Assembly: GCA_013360945.1 (NCBI GenBank)
Contig: JABWAQ010000001.1
Coordinates: 62,001-126,000, forward strand
Direction of reading: 5' to 3'
From: Candidatus Brocadia sp.
GTDB taxonomy: Bacteria > Planctomycetota > Brocadiia > Brocadiales > Brocadiaceae
DNA: 64,000 nt
Numbering within the stretch: the first letter of the stretch is position 1; the number at the start of each line of letters is the position of its first letter. The notes under the pieces were generated by a model, which saw only the letters and a program-made list of their open reading frames with translations, was not told where the DNA came from and made no database searches. Below, piece by piece: positions 26,099-34,952 of the stretch. Both the position numbers and the translations under genes were made by a program.

Positions 26099-28183
26099 AT
26101 GACAACTGATACAGGAAATTCAATGACAAAAAGTCCTTTTGGCAAATTATTATCCAAAGGGGAGATTGCATTGATAATTGGAGTGATAGGCATTTTTGTA
26201 GTGCTTATTATACCGATTCCACCTTTTTTACTCGATTTATTTATTACAGCAAACATTTCAGTTACCCTATTATTGTTGTTAGTTACCTTACATGCGAAAG
26301 GGCCACTGGATTTGTCCACGTTCCCTTCTATATTGTTATTTTTAACACTTTTTCGACTCTCTCTCAATGTGGCGTCAACGAGACAGATTTTATTGCAGGG
26401 CTATGGGGGAGAAGTAATTGCCGCATTTGGTGATTTTGTCGTGGGCGGTAATGTTGTTATTGGAATGGTGGTCTTTTTAATAATTATTGTTATTCAATTT
26501 ATTGTTATAACAAAAGGTGCAACGAGAATATCCGAGGTGGCTGCCAGGTTTACACTCGACGCGATGCCTGGAAAGCAAATGAGTATTGACGCCGATTTAA
26601 ATGCCGGCCTTATCACAGAGGAACAAGCCCGAAAACGAAGAGAATTGATTTCCAAAGAGGCTGAATTCCACGGTGCCATGGATGGCGCGAGTAAATTCGT
26701 AAGTGGAGATGCTATTGCAGGCATTGTTATCGTATTAATTAACATCGTGGGTGGAATTATTATGGGCATGCGACAGGGGATGCCCGTATCGGAAGCCTTG
26801 CAGCATTACACTATTTTAACGGTGGGTGATGGGCTTGTATCACAAATTCCATCCTTTATTATCGCTACTGCTTCAGCCGTTATTATAACGAAGACATCTT
26901 CCAGTGAGAATCTAGGTAAAGATATGTCGGGCCAGATGTTCAGTCAGCCCAATGCAGTAGCATTTGCAGCGGGGATTCTTGCGGTGTTTTGTATAATTCC
27001 TGGTCTTCCCAAATTACCCTTCATGTCATTTGCAATATTTTTTGGAATTTTGTTTATTCTCCTCCGGAAATCGGGGAAGAAAATGGCAATCGAGGAAACG
27101 ATGGAAAAAGATGTAAAAAAGAATATGCAAGAACCGCATTCAGAAGAAGGCGTTGAAAAACTACTCCACATAGACCGCATGGGGATTGAGGTGGGATATA
27201 AATTAGTACCTCTTGTTGACCCACACAAGAATGGAGGTATCCTGGAAAGAATTAATGCACTTCGGAGACATATGGCCAGAGATATGGGCATGATTGTACC
27301 CCCGATTCGAGTGAGAGATAACTTGCAGCTGGGTGCGAATCAATACGTAATCAAAATAAGAGGACAGGATATTGCAAAGGGAGAAATAATGCCGGATTGT
27401 TATCTTGCCATAGATTCAGGTGTAACTACCAAAACGGTTGAAGGAGTGAAAACATTCGATCCTGCATATGGATTGCCTGCCCTGTGGGTTACCGGATTAG
27501 TAAAAGAGGAAGCAGAAGCTTCGGGATATACGATTGTTGATCCGGTTTCGGTTATGATTACACACCTTACAGAGATTATAAAAAATCATGCATACGAAAT
27601 CCTCTGCCGTGAAGATGTGCAGAAACTTATTGAAAATCTGAAGAAAGAGTCACCTGCAGTTGTTGAGGAATTGTCACCCAGTGTGATGCCTCTGGGGAGT
27701 GTACAAGAGGTCCTTAAAAATTTATTAAAAGAACAAGTGCCGATTCGTGATATGGCAACCATACTTGAAACGATTGCAGATTATGTTTCAACTACAAAAG
27801 ATACTGAAATAATAACAGAATACGTGAGACAAAGGCTTTCCCGGACAATTTGCCAGAGATACCAGAATGGTGATGGCAAAATAGGAATCGTCTCTTTAGA
27901 TCCTCAATTAGAGCAGACCATTGCAAATTCAATTCATAAAACAGAGAGGGGAAATTTATTGGCTTTGGAGCCAAATATGGCACAAAAGTTAATCGATAAA
28001 TTAGTGGAGGTTGTGAAGGGGTCTTTATCCTCCGGCTATGAAGTGGTTCTTCTTACGTCTTCTAACGTAAGAAGTCATATTCGCCATCTCATAGAAAATG
28101 CATTACCTCAAGTACCAGTATTGTCCTATAAGGAGATATCCTCTGGTGTTAAGATCGATTCATTAGGTATTGTGAAACTATAA
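26099..28183 (+). CDS. flhA: Flagellar export protein FlhA
   Basis: Largest export-gate component. It has eight N-terminal transmembrane helices, the FHIPEP region ('ARFTLDAMPGKQMSIDADLN', then 'GLITEEQARKRR') and a C-terminal cytoplasmic substrate-docking domain (about 350-694). At 694 aa it is full length. No flhF follows; about 160 bp later comes the flhG-like ATPase gene. Confidence 0.97.
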   Translation: MTTDTGNSMTKSPFGKLLSKGEIALIIGVIGIFVVLIIPIPPFLLDLFITANISVTLLLLLVTLHAKGPLDLSTFPSILLFLTLFRLSLNVASTRQILLQGYGGEVIAAFGDFVVGGNVVIGMVVFLIIIVIQFIVITKGATRISEVAARFTLDAMPGKQMSIDADLNAGLITEEQARKRRELISKEAEFHGAMDGASKFVSGDAIAGIVIVLINIVGGIIMGMRQGMPVSEALQHYTILTVGDGLVSQIPSFIIATASAVIITKTSSSENLGKDMSGQMFSQPNAVAFAAGILAVFCIIPGLPKLPFMSFAIFFGILFILLRKSGKKMAIEETMEKDVKKNMQEPHSEEGVEKLLHIDRMGIEVGYKLVPLVDPHKNGGILERINALRRHMARDMGMIVPPIRVRDNLQLGANQYVIKIRGQDIAKGEIMPDCYLAIDSGVTTKTVEGVKTFDPAYGLPALWVTGLVKEEAEASGYTIVDPVSVMITHLTEIIKNHAYEILCREDVQKLIENLKKESPAVVEELSPSVMPLGSVQEVLKNLLKEQVPIRDMATILETIADYVSTTKDTEIITEYVRQRLSRTICQRYQNGDGKIGIVSLDPQLEQTIANSIHKTERGNLLALEPNMAQKLIDKLVEVVKGSLSSGYEVVLLTSSNVRSHIRHLIENALPQVPVLSYKEISSGVKIDSLGIVKL

Positions 28184-28202
28184 GAGTGGTGATTGTTATT
28201 TT

Positions 28203-28307
28203 ATGGAAAGTCTTCGCTTAATTGAACACTGCTTCACTGCGCCTGAAGGATGCTTCATGGTACGTATATTTTCCTCATTAGAGAAACAAGCAGTATCTAA
28301 AGATTGA
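28203..28307 (+). CDS. Possible 34-aa small ORF between flhA and flhG
   Basis: An ATG-started frame of 34 codons with a weak upstream purine stretch (GAGTGGTG). Two cysteines are present ('EHCFTAPEGCF'). There is no recognisable family and no strong coding evidence. It is reported because the 162-bp gap is where flhF would be expected. Confidence 0.15.
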   Translation: MESLRLIEHCFTAPEGCFMVRIFSSLEKQAVSKD

Positions 28308-28345
28308 TTCAGGAAATATAAGACATTGTTGGAGACAGAAATAAA

Positions 28346-29188
28346 ATGGCTGCGGGATTCTCGAAAGTAAGGACAATCGCTGTAACGAGTGGCAAGGGTG
28401 GCGTAGGGAAGACGAACATTGCTACAAATCTGGCGATGATCTTTCGGAAATACAAAAAGAGAGTATTGTTGGTAGACCTCGATTTAGGTCTTGCAAATGT
28501 TGATGTGCTGCTGGGTTTCCATGCAAAGTATACGTTACATGATGTAATCACTGGCTGTAAAGGAGTGAAAGATATTATTATTCAAGGCCCCGATGGATTA
28601 ATGATTGTGCCTGCTAGTTCCGGTATTGAAGAACTTACAAATTTAACTGAAATACAGAAAGAATTGCTTTTCAAGGGGTTTAGTAGATTAGATGAAGAAA
28701 TAGATATCGTTATTGTGGATACAGGCGCCGGAATATCATCGAATGTGTTGAGTTTTGTGCTTGCAGCGAATGAAGTATTGCTCGTAACTACGCCTGAACC
28801 TACTGCGATAACGGACGCGTATGCCATGATCAAAGTCCTTTCGAAAAAAAGGAATAATTTAAACATAAAACTGCTTGTAAATCTATCCGGTAGTCGGGAA
28901 GAGGCAGAGTTGACCGTGAAAAGAATTACATCGGTAACCAGGCAATTTCTGGATGTAAATATCGAATATTTTGGATATTTATTACAAGATCCGAACGTAC
29001 CTATTGCAACCCGACGTCAAAAGTCTTTTGTAAAAGAATATCCCAATACCATTGCGACCAGTTGTCTCACGAATGTAGCATCTTCATTTTTAAAAATGGA
29101 TGATGGAACACAGGCTTTGGGAATCGAAGGCTATTTTAGAAGAATTGCCAATGAACGATACTCTGATCCTCTGAGCCTGAATTCCTGA
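28346..29188 (+). CDS. flhG: MinD/ParA-family ATPase FlhG (YlxH/FleN-like)
   Basis: Deviant Walker A 'TSGKGGVGKTNIATNLA' near the N-terminus, 'VDLDLGLANVDVLLG' with the second Asp, and 'VIVDTGAGIS' as Walker B-like strand. At 280 aa it matches FlhG/FleN, which controls flagellar number and placement, normally together with the GTPase FlhF. The C-terminal amphipathic helix that binds membrane in MinD-type proteins is not obvious. It is close to fliA, as in other bacteria. Confidence 0.92.
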   Translation: MAAGFSKVRTIAVTSGKGGVGKTNIATNLAMIFRKYKKRVLLVDLDLGLANVDVLLGFHAKYTLHDVITGCKGVKDIIIQGPDGLMIVPASSGIEELTNLTEIQKELLFKGFSRLDEEIDIVIVDTGAGISSNVLSFVLAANEVLLVTTPEPTAITDAYAMIKVLSKKRNNLNIKLLVNLSGSREEAELTVKRITSVTRQFLDVNIEYFGYLLQDPNVPIATRRQKSFVKEYPNTIATSCLTNVASSFLKMDDGTQALGIEGYFRRIANERYSDPLSLNS

Positions 29189-29281
29189 ATACGCAATGCC
29201 TGCATAGTGATTATAGGGTGGTTGTGGTCGATAGTGAATATAAATTTATGGATATCATGTCAGTACAACGGGGGTTATTGA

Positions 29282-29548
29282 ATGGAGAACCTGTTAGCTA
29301 GTGCACGCTTGTATCTTATGGTGCTTGTGTTTTTTTCCTCTTGTTTTCTTGGGCTAATGTATGGTGTATCCCTTCCTATGCTCGCTATCAGGAGCGTTGT
29401 AATTGTAAGTATCGTTGGCGTTTTAAGTCATTTATTTATCAAATATATTGTGAGTGTGGCAAAGACTGTTCAGTCTGAAGAACCCGATCAAACGCATTGC
29501 CCCGGTCTTCATGATGTAGATCATGCCATCGATCAAAGCAATAAATAA
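29282..29548 (+). CDS. Small membrane protein between flhG and fliA
   Basis: An 88-aa protein with two hydrophobic segments (about 8-28 and 33-58, 'VVIVSIVGVLSHLFIKYIV') and a short acidic, His-containing tail. It is preceded by a good purine stretch (ACGGGGG) and followed by the sigma factor gene after 23 bp. The family is unknown to me. Its position suggests co-expression with the flagellar regulators. Confidence 0.7.
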   Translation: MENLLASARLYLMVLVFFSSCFLGLMYGVSLPMLAIRSVVIVSIVGVLSHLFIKYIVSVAKTVQSEEPDQTHCPGLHDVDHAIDQSNK

Positions 29549-29571
29549 GATTTCTATAAAGGAAAAAGAAA

Positions 29572-30336
29572 ATGGGTACGATAAATAAAGTAAAGGTGAA
29601 TTATGCAAGGGAAAATACGACGAAGCGTGATAAATTAATTATGGATAACCTTTTGCTGGTAAAGTATGTGGTAGGTAAAATTATGGTGTATTTACCTTCT
29701 TTTGTAGACAAGGAAGACCTTATAGAATATGGCATCCTGGGTTTGATAGAGGCAGCAGAAAAGTTTGATGAAAAGAGTAATACAAAGTTTGGGACATATG
29801 CTATTTCTCGTATCCGCGGTGCTATATTAGATTACATGAGATCTCAGGACTGGTTACCGCGTTCCATGCGAGATAAGGCAACATTAGTTCGAGACACGTG
29901 CAGTTCTCTGGAACAAAAGCTAAACAGACCTCCACGCCCGGAAGAGATCGCAGCAGTACTGAAAATGAATCCGGCAGATTGGGATAAATTATTGACGGAC
30001 ATCAGCTTGGGCATGTTCATTTCTCTGGAAGATTTCTATCAAAAATCAGAAAATACTTCAGAAGGGAATAGACGTCAGGAAATCAGCGACCCTAAGCTCC
30101 ACGACCCTCTGGCCGATTTAGTGACAAAGGAAGAACGGTCTCTGCTGGCAAAAGCTATTACGGAACTGCCCAAAAAAGAGAGGCTGGTAATCACATTATA
30201 TTATTACGAGGATCTGATGTTAAGGGAAATCAGCGGATTAATGGGTATCTCAGAATCAAGGATATCTCAACTTCATCATAGTGCTTTGTTCTTACTTCGG
30301 GCCAAGATGAGTAAAGTTACGATGAATACATGTTAA
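29572..30336 (+). CDS. fliA: RNA polymerase sigma factor FliA/WhiG (sigma-28)
   Basis: Directs transcription of late flagellar genes such as flagellin. Region 2 is 'LVKYVVGKIMVYLPSFVDKE' with 'LGLIEAAEKFDEKSNTKFGT' and 'YAISRIRGAILDYMRSQDWL', the FliA/WhiG signature. Region 4 is a helix-turn-helix 'LREISGLMGISESRISQLHH'. At 254 aa it is full length. A matching sigma-28 promoter lies before the flagellin at 40964-41890. No anti-sigma factor flgM was recognised nearby. Confidence 0.95.
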   Translation: MGTINKVKVNYARENTTKRDKLIMDNLLLVKYVVGKIMVYLPSFVDKEDLIEYGILGLIEAAEKFDEKSNTKFGTYAISRIRGAILDYMRSQDWLPRSMRDKATLVRDTCSSLEQKLNRPPRPEEIAAVLKMNPADWDKLLTDISLGMFISLEDFYQKSENTSEGNRRQEISDPKLHDPLADLVTKEERSLLAKAITELPKKERLVITLYYYEDLMLREISGLMGISESRISQLHHSALFLLRAKMSKVTMNTC

Positions 30337-30365
30337 TACTGCAGTACCTTTGAACAGGTGGGTAA

Positions 30366-30584
30366 ATGTTGGATAATATCGAACGTATACAAGAAGATAT
30401 GCCCTTTAGATGTGTTTCGGTGAAACATGTCGTAAACGAGAGAAAGCAAGATGGAGCATATAATTTCGATAAAAAAAGAAGGGTGGAAAGGGTGAAAAAA
30501 CCCCCAGGGAGACTCGATATACACGCTGACCGAGAAATAATTGTTGACTCGCAAGGAACAGAATGGAAAGCGCAGGATAAATAA
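30366..30584 (+). CDS. Small charged hypothetical protein downstream of fliA
   Basis: A 72-aa, Lys/Arg- and Asp/Glu-rich protein, 29 bp after fliA, with AGGTGGG before the ATG. No transmembrane helix or signal. There is no recognised domain; size and position recall small flagellar regulators, but it does not look like FlgM (no C-terminal anti-sigma helix pattern). Confidence 0.5.
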   Translation: MLDNIERIQEDMPFRCVSVKHVVNERKQDGAYNFDKKRRVERVKKPPGRLDIHADREIIVDSQGTEWKAQDK

Positions 30585-30638
30585 TCTGCCGATGAAAAGC
30601 AATATGGGAATATAATTGATGTTGAAATATAGATAAAA

Positions 30639-31619
30639 ATGAATGAAACAGATGATTATATTCCAATATTAGTGGATACGATTCGGATTGATACAACCGT
30701 AGGGTGTGATCTCTATTTACAAAATCATATAGATGGAAAAGTTAATTATATATTGTATTGTAGCGGATCGAACGCTGTTAAATCGGACAAAATTGAAGAG
30801 TTATTAAGGAACAACATAAATAGATTATTTATACGCAAGAAAGAACAAAAAAAATATCTAAGATATGTTGAATCTTCCTTAAAGCACATTATTAATGATG
30901 GTCAAATAAATAATAAAGAGAAAGCCCAGTTAATATATAATGTCGCTAAAAATATTATGGTTGATATTTTTGAGGATCCACGTTCAGGTGAGCAAGTAGA
31001 ACGCTCTAAGGGATGGATATTAAATACTGTTGATTTTATTTTGAAGAGTAAATTTGCATTACCGAAAATGATGAGCATGATTTCATATGATTATTATACT
31101 TACACACATTCGGTGAATGTGGCGGTATTGGGACTGTATTTCTCAAAACATCTAGGTTTTAAATACGATGAAATGAGTGTCTTTGGGACTGGATTGTTGT
31201 TACACGATATAGGTAAAACCCAGATTGAGTCTGAGATAATTAATAAAAGAGAAAAGTTAGATCAAAAAGAGTTTACAAGGATTAAGATGCACGTAGAATT
31301 AGGAGTTGATATATTGATGGAGGTGGGCGGTATTGATAGCATATCTTTTTTGCCTGTTATGCAACATCATGAAAAATGTAACGGAAAAGGTTATCCAAAA
31401 GGATTAAAGGATAGTGAGATCCATAAATATGGCAAAATAGCAAGTATTATTGATGTATATGATGCCTTGACGACCAGAAGATCTTATGCCGATGCCAGAA
31501 AGCCGTTTTTGGCATTGAAAATTATGAGAGATGAGATGGAAGGGAGTTTCGACGCAAAATTCTTCAGGGAATTTGTATTCTTCCTTGGTTCACGGGGTGA
31601 AAACAAAAATTCTAACTAA
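30639..31619 (+). CDS. HD-GYP domain c-di-GMP phosphodiesterase
   Basis: Predicted to degrade cyclic di-GMP. An N-terminal domain (about 5-120) is shared with the next gene ('CDLYLQNHIDGKVNYILYC'). The HD-GYP domain (about 125-320) keeps the metal ligands: H157, H189-D190, H218, H243-H244 and D272, plus 'GKGYPKGL' for the GYP motif and the full 'DVYDALTTRRSY' segment. At 326 aa, cytoplasmic. Cyclic di-GMP usually opposes motility, which fits a place next to fliA. Confidence 0.92.
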   Translation: MNETDDYIPILVDTIRIDTTVGCDLYLQNHIDGKVNYILYCSGSNAVKSDKIEELLRNNINRLFIRKKEQKKYLRYVESSLKHIINDGQINNKEKAQLIYNVAKNIMVDIFEDPRSGEQVERSKGWILNTVDFILKSKFALPKMMSMISYDYYTYTHSVNVAVLGLYFSKHLGFKYDEMSVFGTGLLLHDIGKTQIESEIINKREKLDQKEFTRIKMHVELGVDILMEVGGIDSISFLPVMQHHEKCNGKGYPKGLKDSEIHKYGKIASIIDVYDALTTRRSYADARKPFLALKIMRDEMEGSFDAKFFREFVFFLGSRGENKNSN

Positions 31620-31783
31620 TCGTAAATCTTTTTCCCTGGTATCAGAAAAATTTACATACCAGATACCGATTGTTTAATAATCTAACTCTCCCGTATATTA
31701 TCAGATCCGTTTTGTATGATTATAACTTATTATGATGTCAATAGATAAGATTAGATTTGTTAAGAATTTTCTTGGAAACTAAT

Positions 31784-31800
31784 TTGGCACATATGTTGCG
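31784..31800 (+). promoter_or_regulatory. Sigma-54 -24/-12 promoter-like site before GAF-HD-GYP gene
   Basis: TGGCACATATGTTGCG has GG at 31786-31787 and GC at 31798-31799 with exact 10-nt spacing. It is the best match to TGGCAC-N5-TTGC in the window. The predicted start is near 31811, 47 bp before the ATG at 31858. Confidence 0.75.
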
Positions 31801-31857
31801 AATAATTCTATTTAAAGAACAATAAATTAATCTTATTCTTATGGTAAGGGCAAATAT

Positions 31858-33546
31858 ATGACGACAAGTACGTTGAACACATCAGTTCAGGAAGATATGC
31901 AAACTGTTCAGGATACATTACACGATATCAAATGTCTCTCCAAACTATACCATATGCTGTATCATCCCTGTAGAGCAGATACACTATGGAATGATTCCTA
32001 TGATAGTTGTAAGGAACTAAATTTGAGAGAAGTTAGGCATGCCTTAATCTCAGTGCTTGATATGGAAAAGTTATTTCCGCTCGTTAATAATCTCACAGTT
32101 TGTGGAACCGGGAGTTTGTCAGGAATTGTTGCGTTAGTTGTTGGAGATGAAATACAGTTGAAGGCTTCAATTGGCTTACCAAACTATAATACAAATAGCA
32201 CGACATTCAAAGTCGGTGATGGTGTAATCGGTTGGGTAGTAAAACATGGGGAGGCAATAGTTACCAATGATATCGAAAAGGACGAACGTTTTAATAAACA
32301 ACAATGTATGTGGTATGGTGGAAAGACAATACTCTGTGTCCCCATAAAAGTACAAGGCAGAGTTATCGGTGTTATAAGTGTTAATAACAAAAAGTTGGGA
32401 GAAACTTATAACAATGATGATATGCGATTTTTGGAGACGATTGCGGCCTATACCTCTATTGCCATAAGAGATTCAGACTTGTATAAGAGGTTAAATAAAT
32501 CTAGTAAACTGGAGCAACTTACATCCGCCTATCATGATAACAATAAATATTTACCTGTGACGTTGAGGAGTATAAAGACAGGCGCCTTTGCGGAATGTGA
32601 TTTGTATTTACAAACAATAGTAAATCGTGAAATTAAATACTTATTGTATTGTAAGGGTAATAATTTATTTGATGATGAACGGAAACAATCATTTGTTAAG
32701 AAAAATATCAGTAAAATCTATATCGCAAAAAATGGCAATGCACAATACCTGCGATACATGGAAGCGAATCTAGAACAGATTGCTATTGATGAAATGACTG
32801 CGGTTCACGAAAGGATTCGGATTGTTTACGATGTTGCAGTAAACCTGCTGGCGGATACGTTGAAAGGTTCCAATATTTTTGTTAATGTTGAGAGGGCAAA
32901 GGATTGGATAACAGTTATACTGGACTTTATGCTGCGGAACAAAGAAGTCTGTTCACAGTTTATGAAAGTATTAACTTATGACGGGAATGTCTTTAGCCAT
33001 TCTGTAAATACGGCGGTAATTGGGTTGCTATTTGGACATTATCTGGGCATTTCTGCGGGCGATCTTTTGGTTTTAGGTACCGGTTTATTGCTTCATGATA
33101 TCGGTAAGATAAGAATAGATCCTTATACGGTAAAAAAAGATTTTGAAACGTTAACAAAGGAAGAAAAAGAGCTACTGCGAAAACACGCAGACCTGGGATT
33201 TATTCTTTTGTCTAGCAGTGGCAATTTGGCCAAAGAAGCATGTCTGATTGCTAAACAACATCACGAGCAATATGGTGGGAAAGGATACCCCGAAGGCTTG
33301 AAAGGGGATGAAATCCATTATTATAGTCGTATAACCCGCATACTGGACGAGTTTGAAATGCGAATGTCAAAAACTACACCAAATAATGGAAGCCCTGCAT
33401 TCCAGGTGTTACAGTTCATGGTGAAAGGAATGAATGAAAATTTTGATAAAGAGATTTTAAAGAAGTTTATTGATTTTATGCATGTTAGTGACATTAAAGT
33501 ATCTGTTAAAATCCAGCATAACAATGTTGTCGAATTTGTGAGGTGA
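31858..33546 (+). CDS. GAF + HD-GYP protein, paralogue of the preceding gene
   Basis: N-terminal GAF domain (about 65-215, 'FKVGDGVIGWVVKHGEAI', 'CVPIKVQGRVIGVISVNN'), then the same linker domain as the 326-aa protein ('CDLYLQTIVNREIKYLLYC'), then HD-GYP (about 360-545). The ligands H-S-V-N, 'LLLHDIGK', 'QHHEQYGGKGYPEG' and the Asp of 'ILDEFE' are kept. The usual DxYDAL...RxY segment is degraded to 'RILDEFEMRMSKT', so activity or specificity may differ. It has a strong sigma-54 promoter-like site. GAF may bind a small molecule and gate the output. Confidence 0.9.
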   Translation: MTTSTLNTSVQEDMQTVQDTLHDIKCLSKLYHMLYHPCRADTLWNDSYDSCKELNLREVRHALISVLDMEKLFPLVNNLTVCGTGSLSGIVALVVGDEIQLKASIGLPNYNTNSTTFKVGDGVIGWVVKHGEAIVTNDIEKDERFNKQQCMWYGGKTILCVPIKVQGRVIGVISVNNKKLGETYNNDDMRFLETIAAYTSIAIRDSDLYKRLNKSSKLEQLTSAYHDNNKYLPVTLRSIKTGAFAECDLYLQTIVNREIKYLLYCKGNNLFDDERKQSFVKKNISKIYIAKNGNAQYLRYMEANLEQIAIDEMTAVHERIRIVYDVAVNLLADTLKGSNIFVNVERAKDWITVILDFMLRNKEVCSQFMKVLTYDGNVFSHSVNTAVIGLLFGHYLGISAGDLLVLGTGLLLHDIGKIRIDPYTVKKDFETLTKEEKELLRKHADLGFILLSSSGNLAKEACLIAKQHHEQYGGKGYPEGLKGDEIHYYSRITRILDEFEMRMSKTTPNNGSPAFQVLQFMVKGMNENFDKEILKKFIDFMHVSDIKVSVKIQHNNVVEFVR

Positions 33547-33602
33547 AATATTAAAGAATAACAGCAGGCGCCCAGGTTATTCCTTAAATTCTCCCTTATA
33601 AA

Positions 33603-33684
33603 CCTCTTTGGAATCTCTGGTTTGCAAAGAGGTATGAACTTGTAGTATCGGCAATTGTGAGCGGTGGATGTATAAAACCACCGC
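33603..33684. repeat. Two short inverted repeats upstream of flagellin 1
   Basis: CCTCTTTG (33603-33610) pairs with CAAAGAGG (33625-33632), and GCGGTGG (33661-33667) pairs with CCACCGC (33678-33684). They lie between the GAF-HD-GYP stop and fliC1. They may be a read-through terminator or an operator; no T-run follows. No sigma-28 or sigma-54 match was found in this 240-bp gap. Confidence 0.4.
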
Positions 33685-33786
33685 AGACATTTGTATGCAG
33701 GAGGATGCCTTACGCTACGGCTTATTTACTTGGTAATTAAATAGAATGACATTATTTAAATAAATTGTCAGCAAGGAGGTTTACGT

Positions 33787-34713
33787 ATGAGCACAAGAAT
33801 AAACACTAATATTGGGGCGTTAAATGCCCTGCGGTCATTGAACGACGTCACTTCACGAATGTCGGTTGCACAATTGCGGCTGGCTACAGGCAAGAGGATC
33901 AACACTGCCGCGGATGATGCCGCTGGGTACTCTATTGCCAAAAAGTTTAATGTCCGTGCAGAAGGCATTGGTCAGGCATTAAACAATATCGGATCGGCCA
34001 AAAATCTGGTATCAGTTGCAGAGGGACATTTGAATAACATCGTTGATATCCTCACTCAGATGAAGACGAAGGCTACCCAGGCAGCCGACGACTCACTTGG
34101 CACATCAGAGCGTTCCGCTGTTAAAGCGGAACTTACCGCATTGGCCACACAAATCAATCTTGAAGTCACACAGGCCACATGGAATTCCAAATCGATATTT
34201 AGCGGTACCGGTTCGAGTAATGCCACCGCTGGTGACGTGCTATTTAGATTCCAGATTGGTGCTGGAAACAGTTCTACAAACGATATATTACAATTTAACC
34301 TCTTGAAGACAGCAAATGTCAGCCTTGAGAGTGGTAATACAGGGTTTAGAACTACACAGTTAAGGCTTGATGCCAGCGGGGGTACACGTCTCAGCGGCAA
34401 TACCCTTGCGGGTTCATTGGTAGGTTCATCTGCCTCTGCCCATGTATTAATGGGTAGGATAGATAGTGCTATTGCCGATGTATCAGAGGCATTAAGCTAT
34501 ATCGGTTCTGTAATAAACAGGTTGACCTATCAGGAAACAAGTTTGACAGCGGCAAAGACGAACACTGAGGCAGCCAGGAGCAGAATTGAGGATGCAGATA
34601 TGGCATATGAGCAATTGGAGTCAACGAAACTGCAGATATTACAGCAGACGGCCAGCGCAATGCTCGCACAGGCAAATACGGGACCTCAGTCCTTACTCAC
34701 GCTATTTAAATAA
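33787..34713 (+). CDS. fliC: Flagellin (copy 1)
   Basis: Major filament protein. At 308 aa it is a short flagellin with conserved N-terminal (about 1-140) and C-terminal (about 220-308) coiled-coil domains and only a small variable centre rich in Ser, Thr and Gly, which are possible glycosylation sites. Markers are 'INTNIGALNALRSLND', 'LRLATGKRINTAADDAAGY' and 'EDADMAYEQLESTKLQILQ'. A strong ribosome site (AAGGAGG) precedes the ATG. The copy on the minus strand at 40964-41890 is about 90 % identical in protein by eye. No sigma-28 site was seen before this copy. Confidence 0.96.
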   Translation: MSTRINTNIGALNALRSLNDVTSRMSVAQLRLATGKRINTAADDAAGYSIAKKFNVRAEGIGQALNNIGSAKNLVSVAEGHLNNIVDILTQMKTKATQAADDSLGTSERSAVKAELTALATQINLEVTQATWNSKSIFSGTGSSNATAGDVLFRFQIGAGNSSTNDILQFNLLKTANVSLESGNTGFRTTQLRLDASGGTRLSGNTLAGSLVGSSASAHVLMGRIDSAIADVSEALSYIGSVINRLTYQETSLTAAKTNTEAARSRIEDADMAYEQLESTKLQILQQTASAMLAQANTGPQSLLTLFK

Positions 34714-34952
34714 GTACCATTTGCTCCTGTAAATAAAATGAATCTCTCATCGTCTCATTCAATAAAGGTGGGATTTTTGGGAGATTTGTTTTTGTTCAGA
34801 ATCGTTATATGACTCAAGCCATTTGTTGCAAGTGATATTGCAGTATGATAATCGTTACCTAGAGTCTCTATATTGGAAATTCGTAACCCTTTCCGATATT
34901 TTTAAACCCTGTCAGAATATTTGAGATAAAAAATGAAACCCCGGCTAATCAT

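Noticed and set aside
30366-30584. Small gene after fliA as FlgM
   Set aside because: Size and position fit, but the C-terminal amphipathic helices of FlgM are not visible.
34861-34925. CCGATATT before the TPR-GT2 gene as a sigma-28 promoter
   Set aside because: No TAAA element occurs at the required 15-nt spacing.
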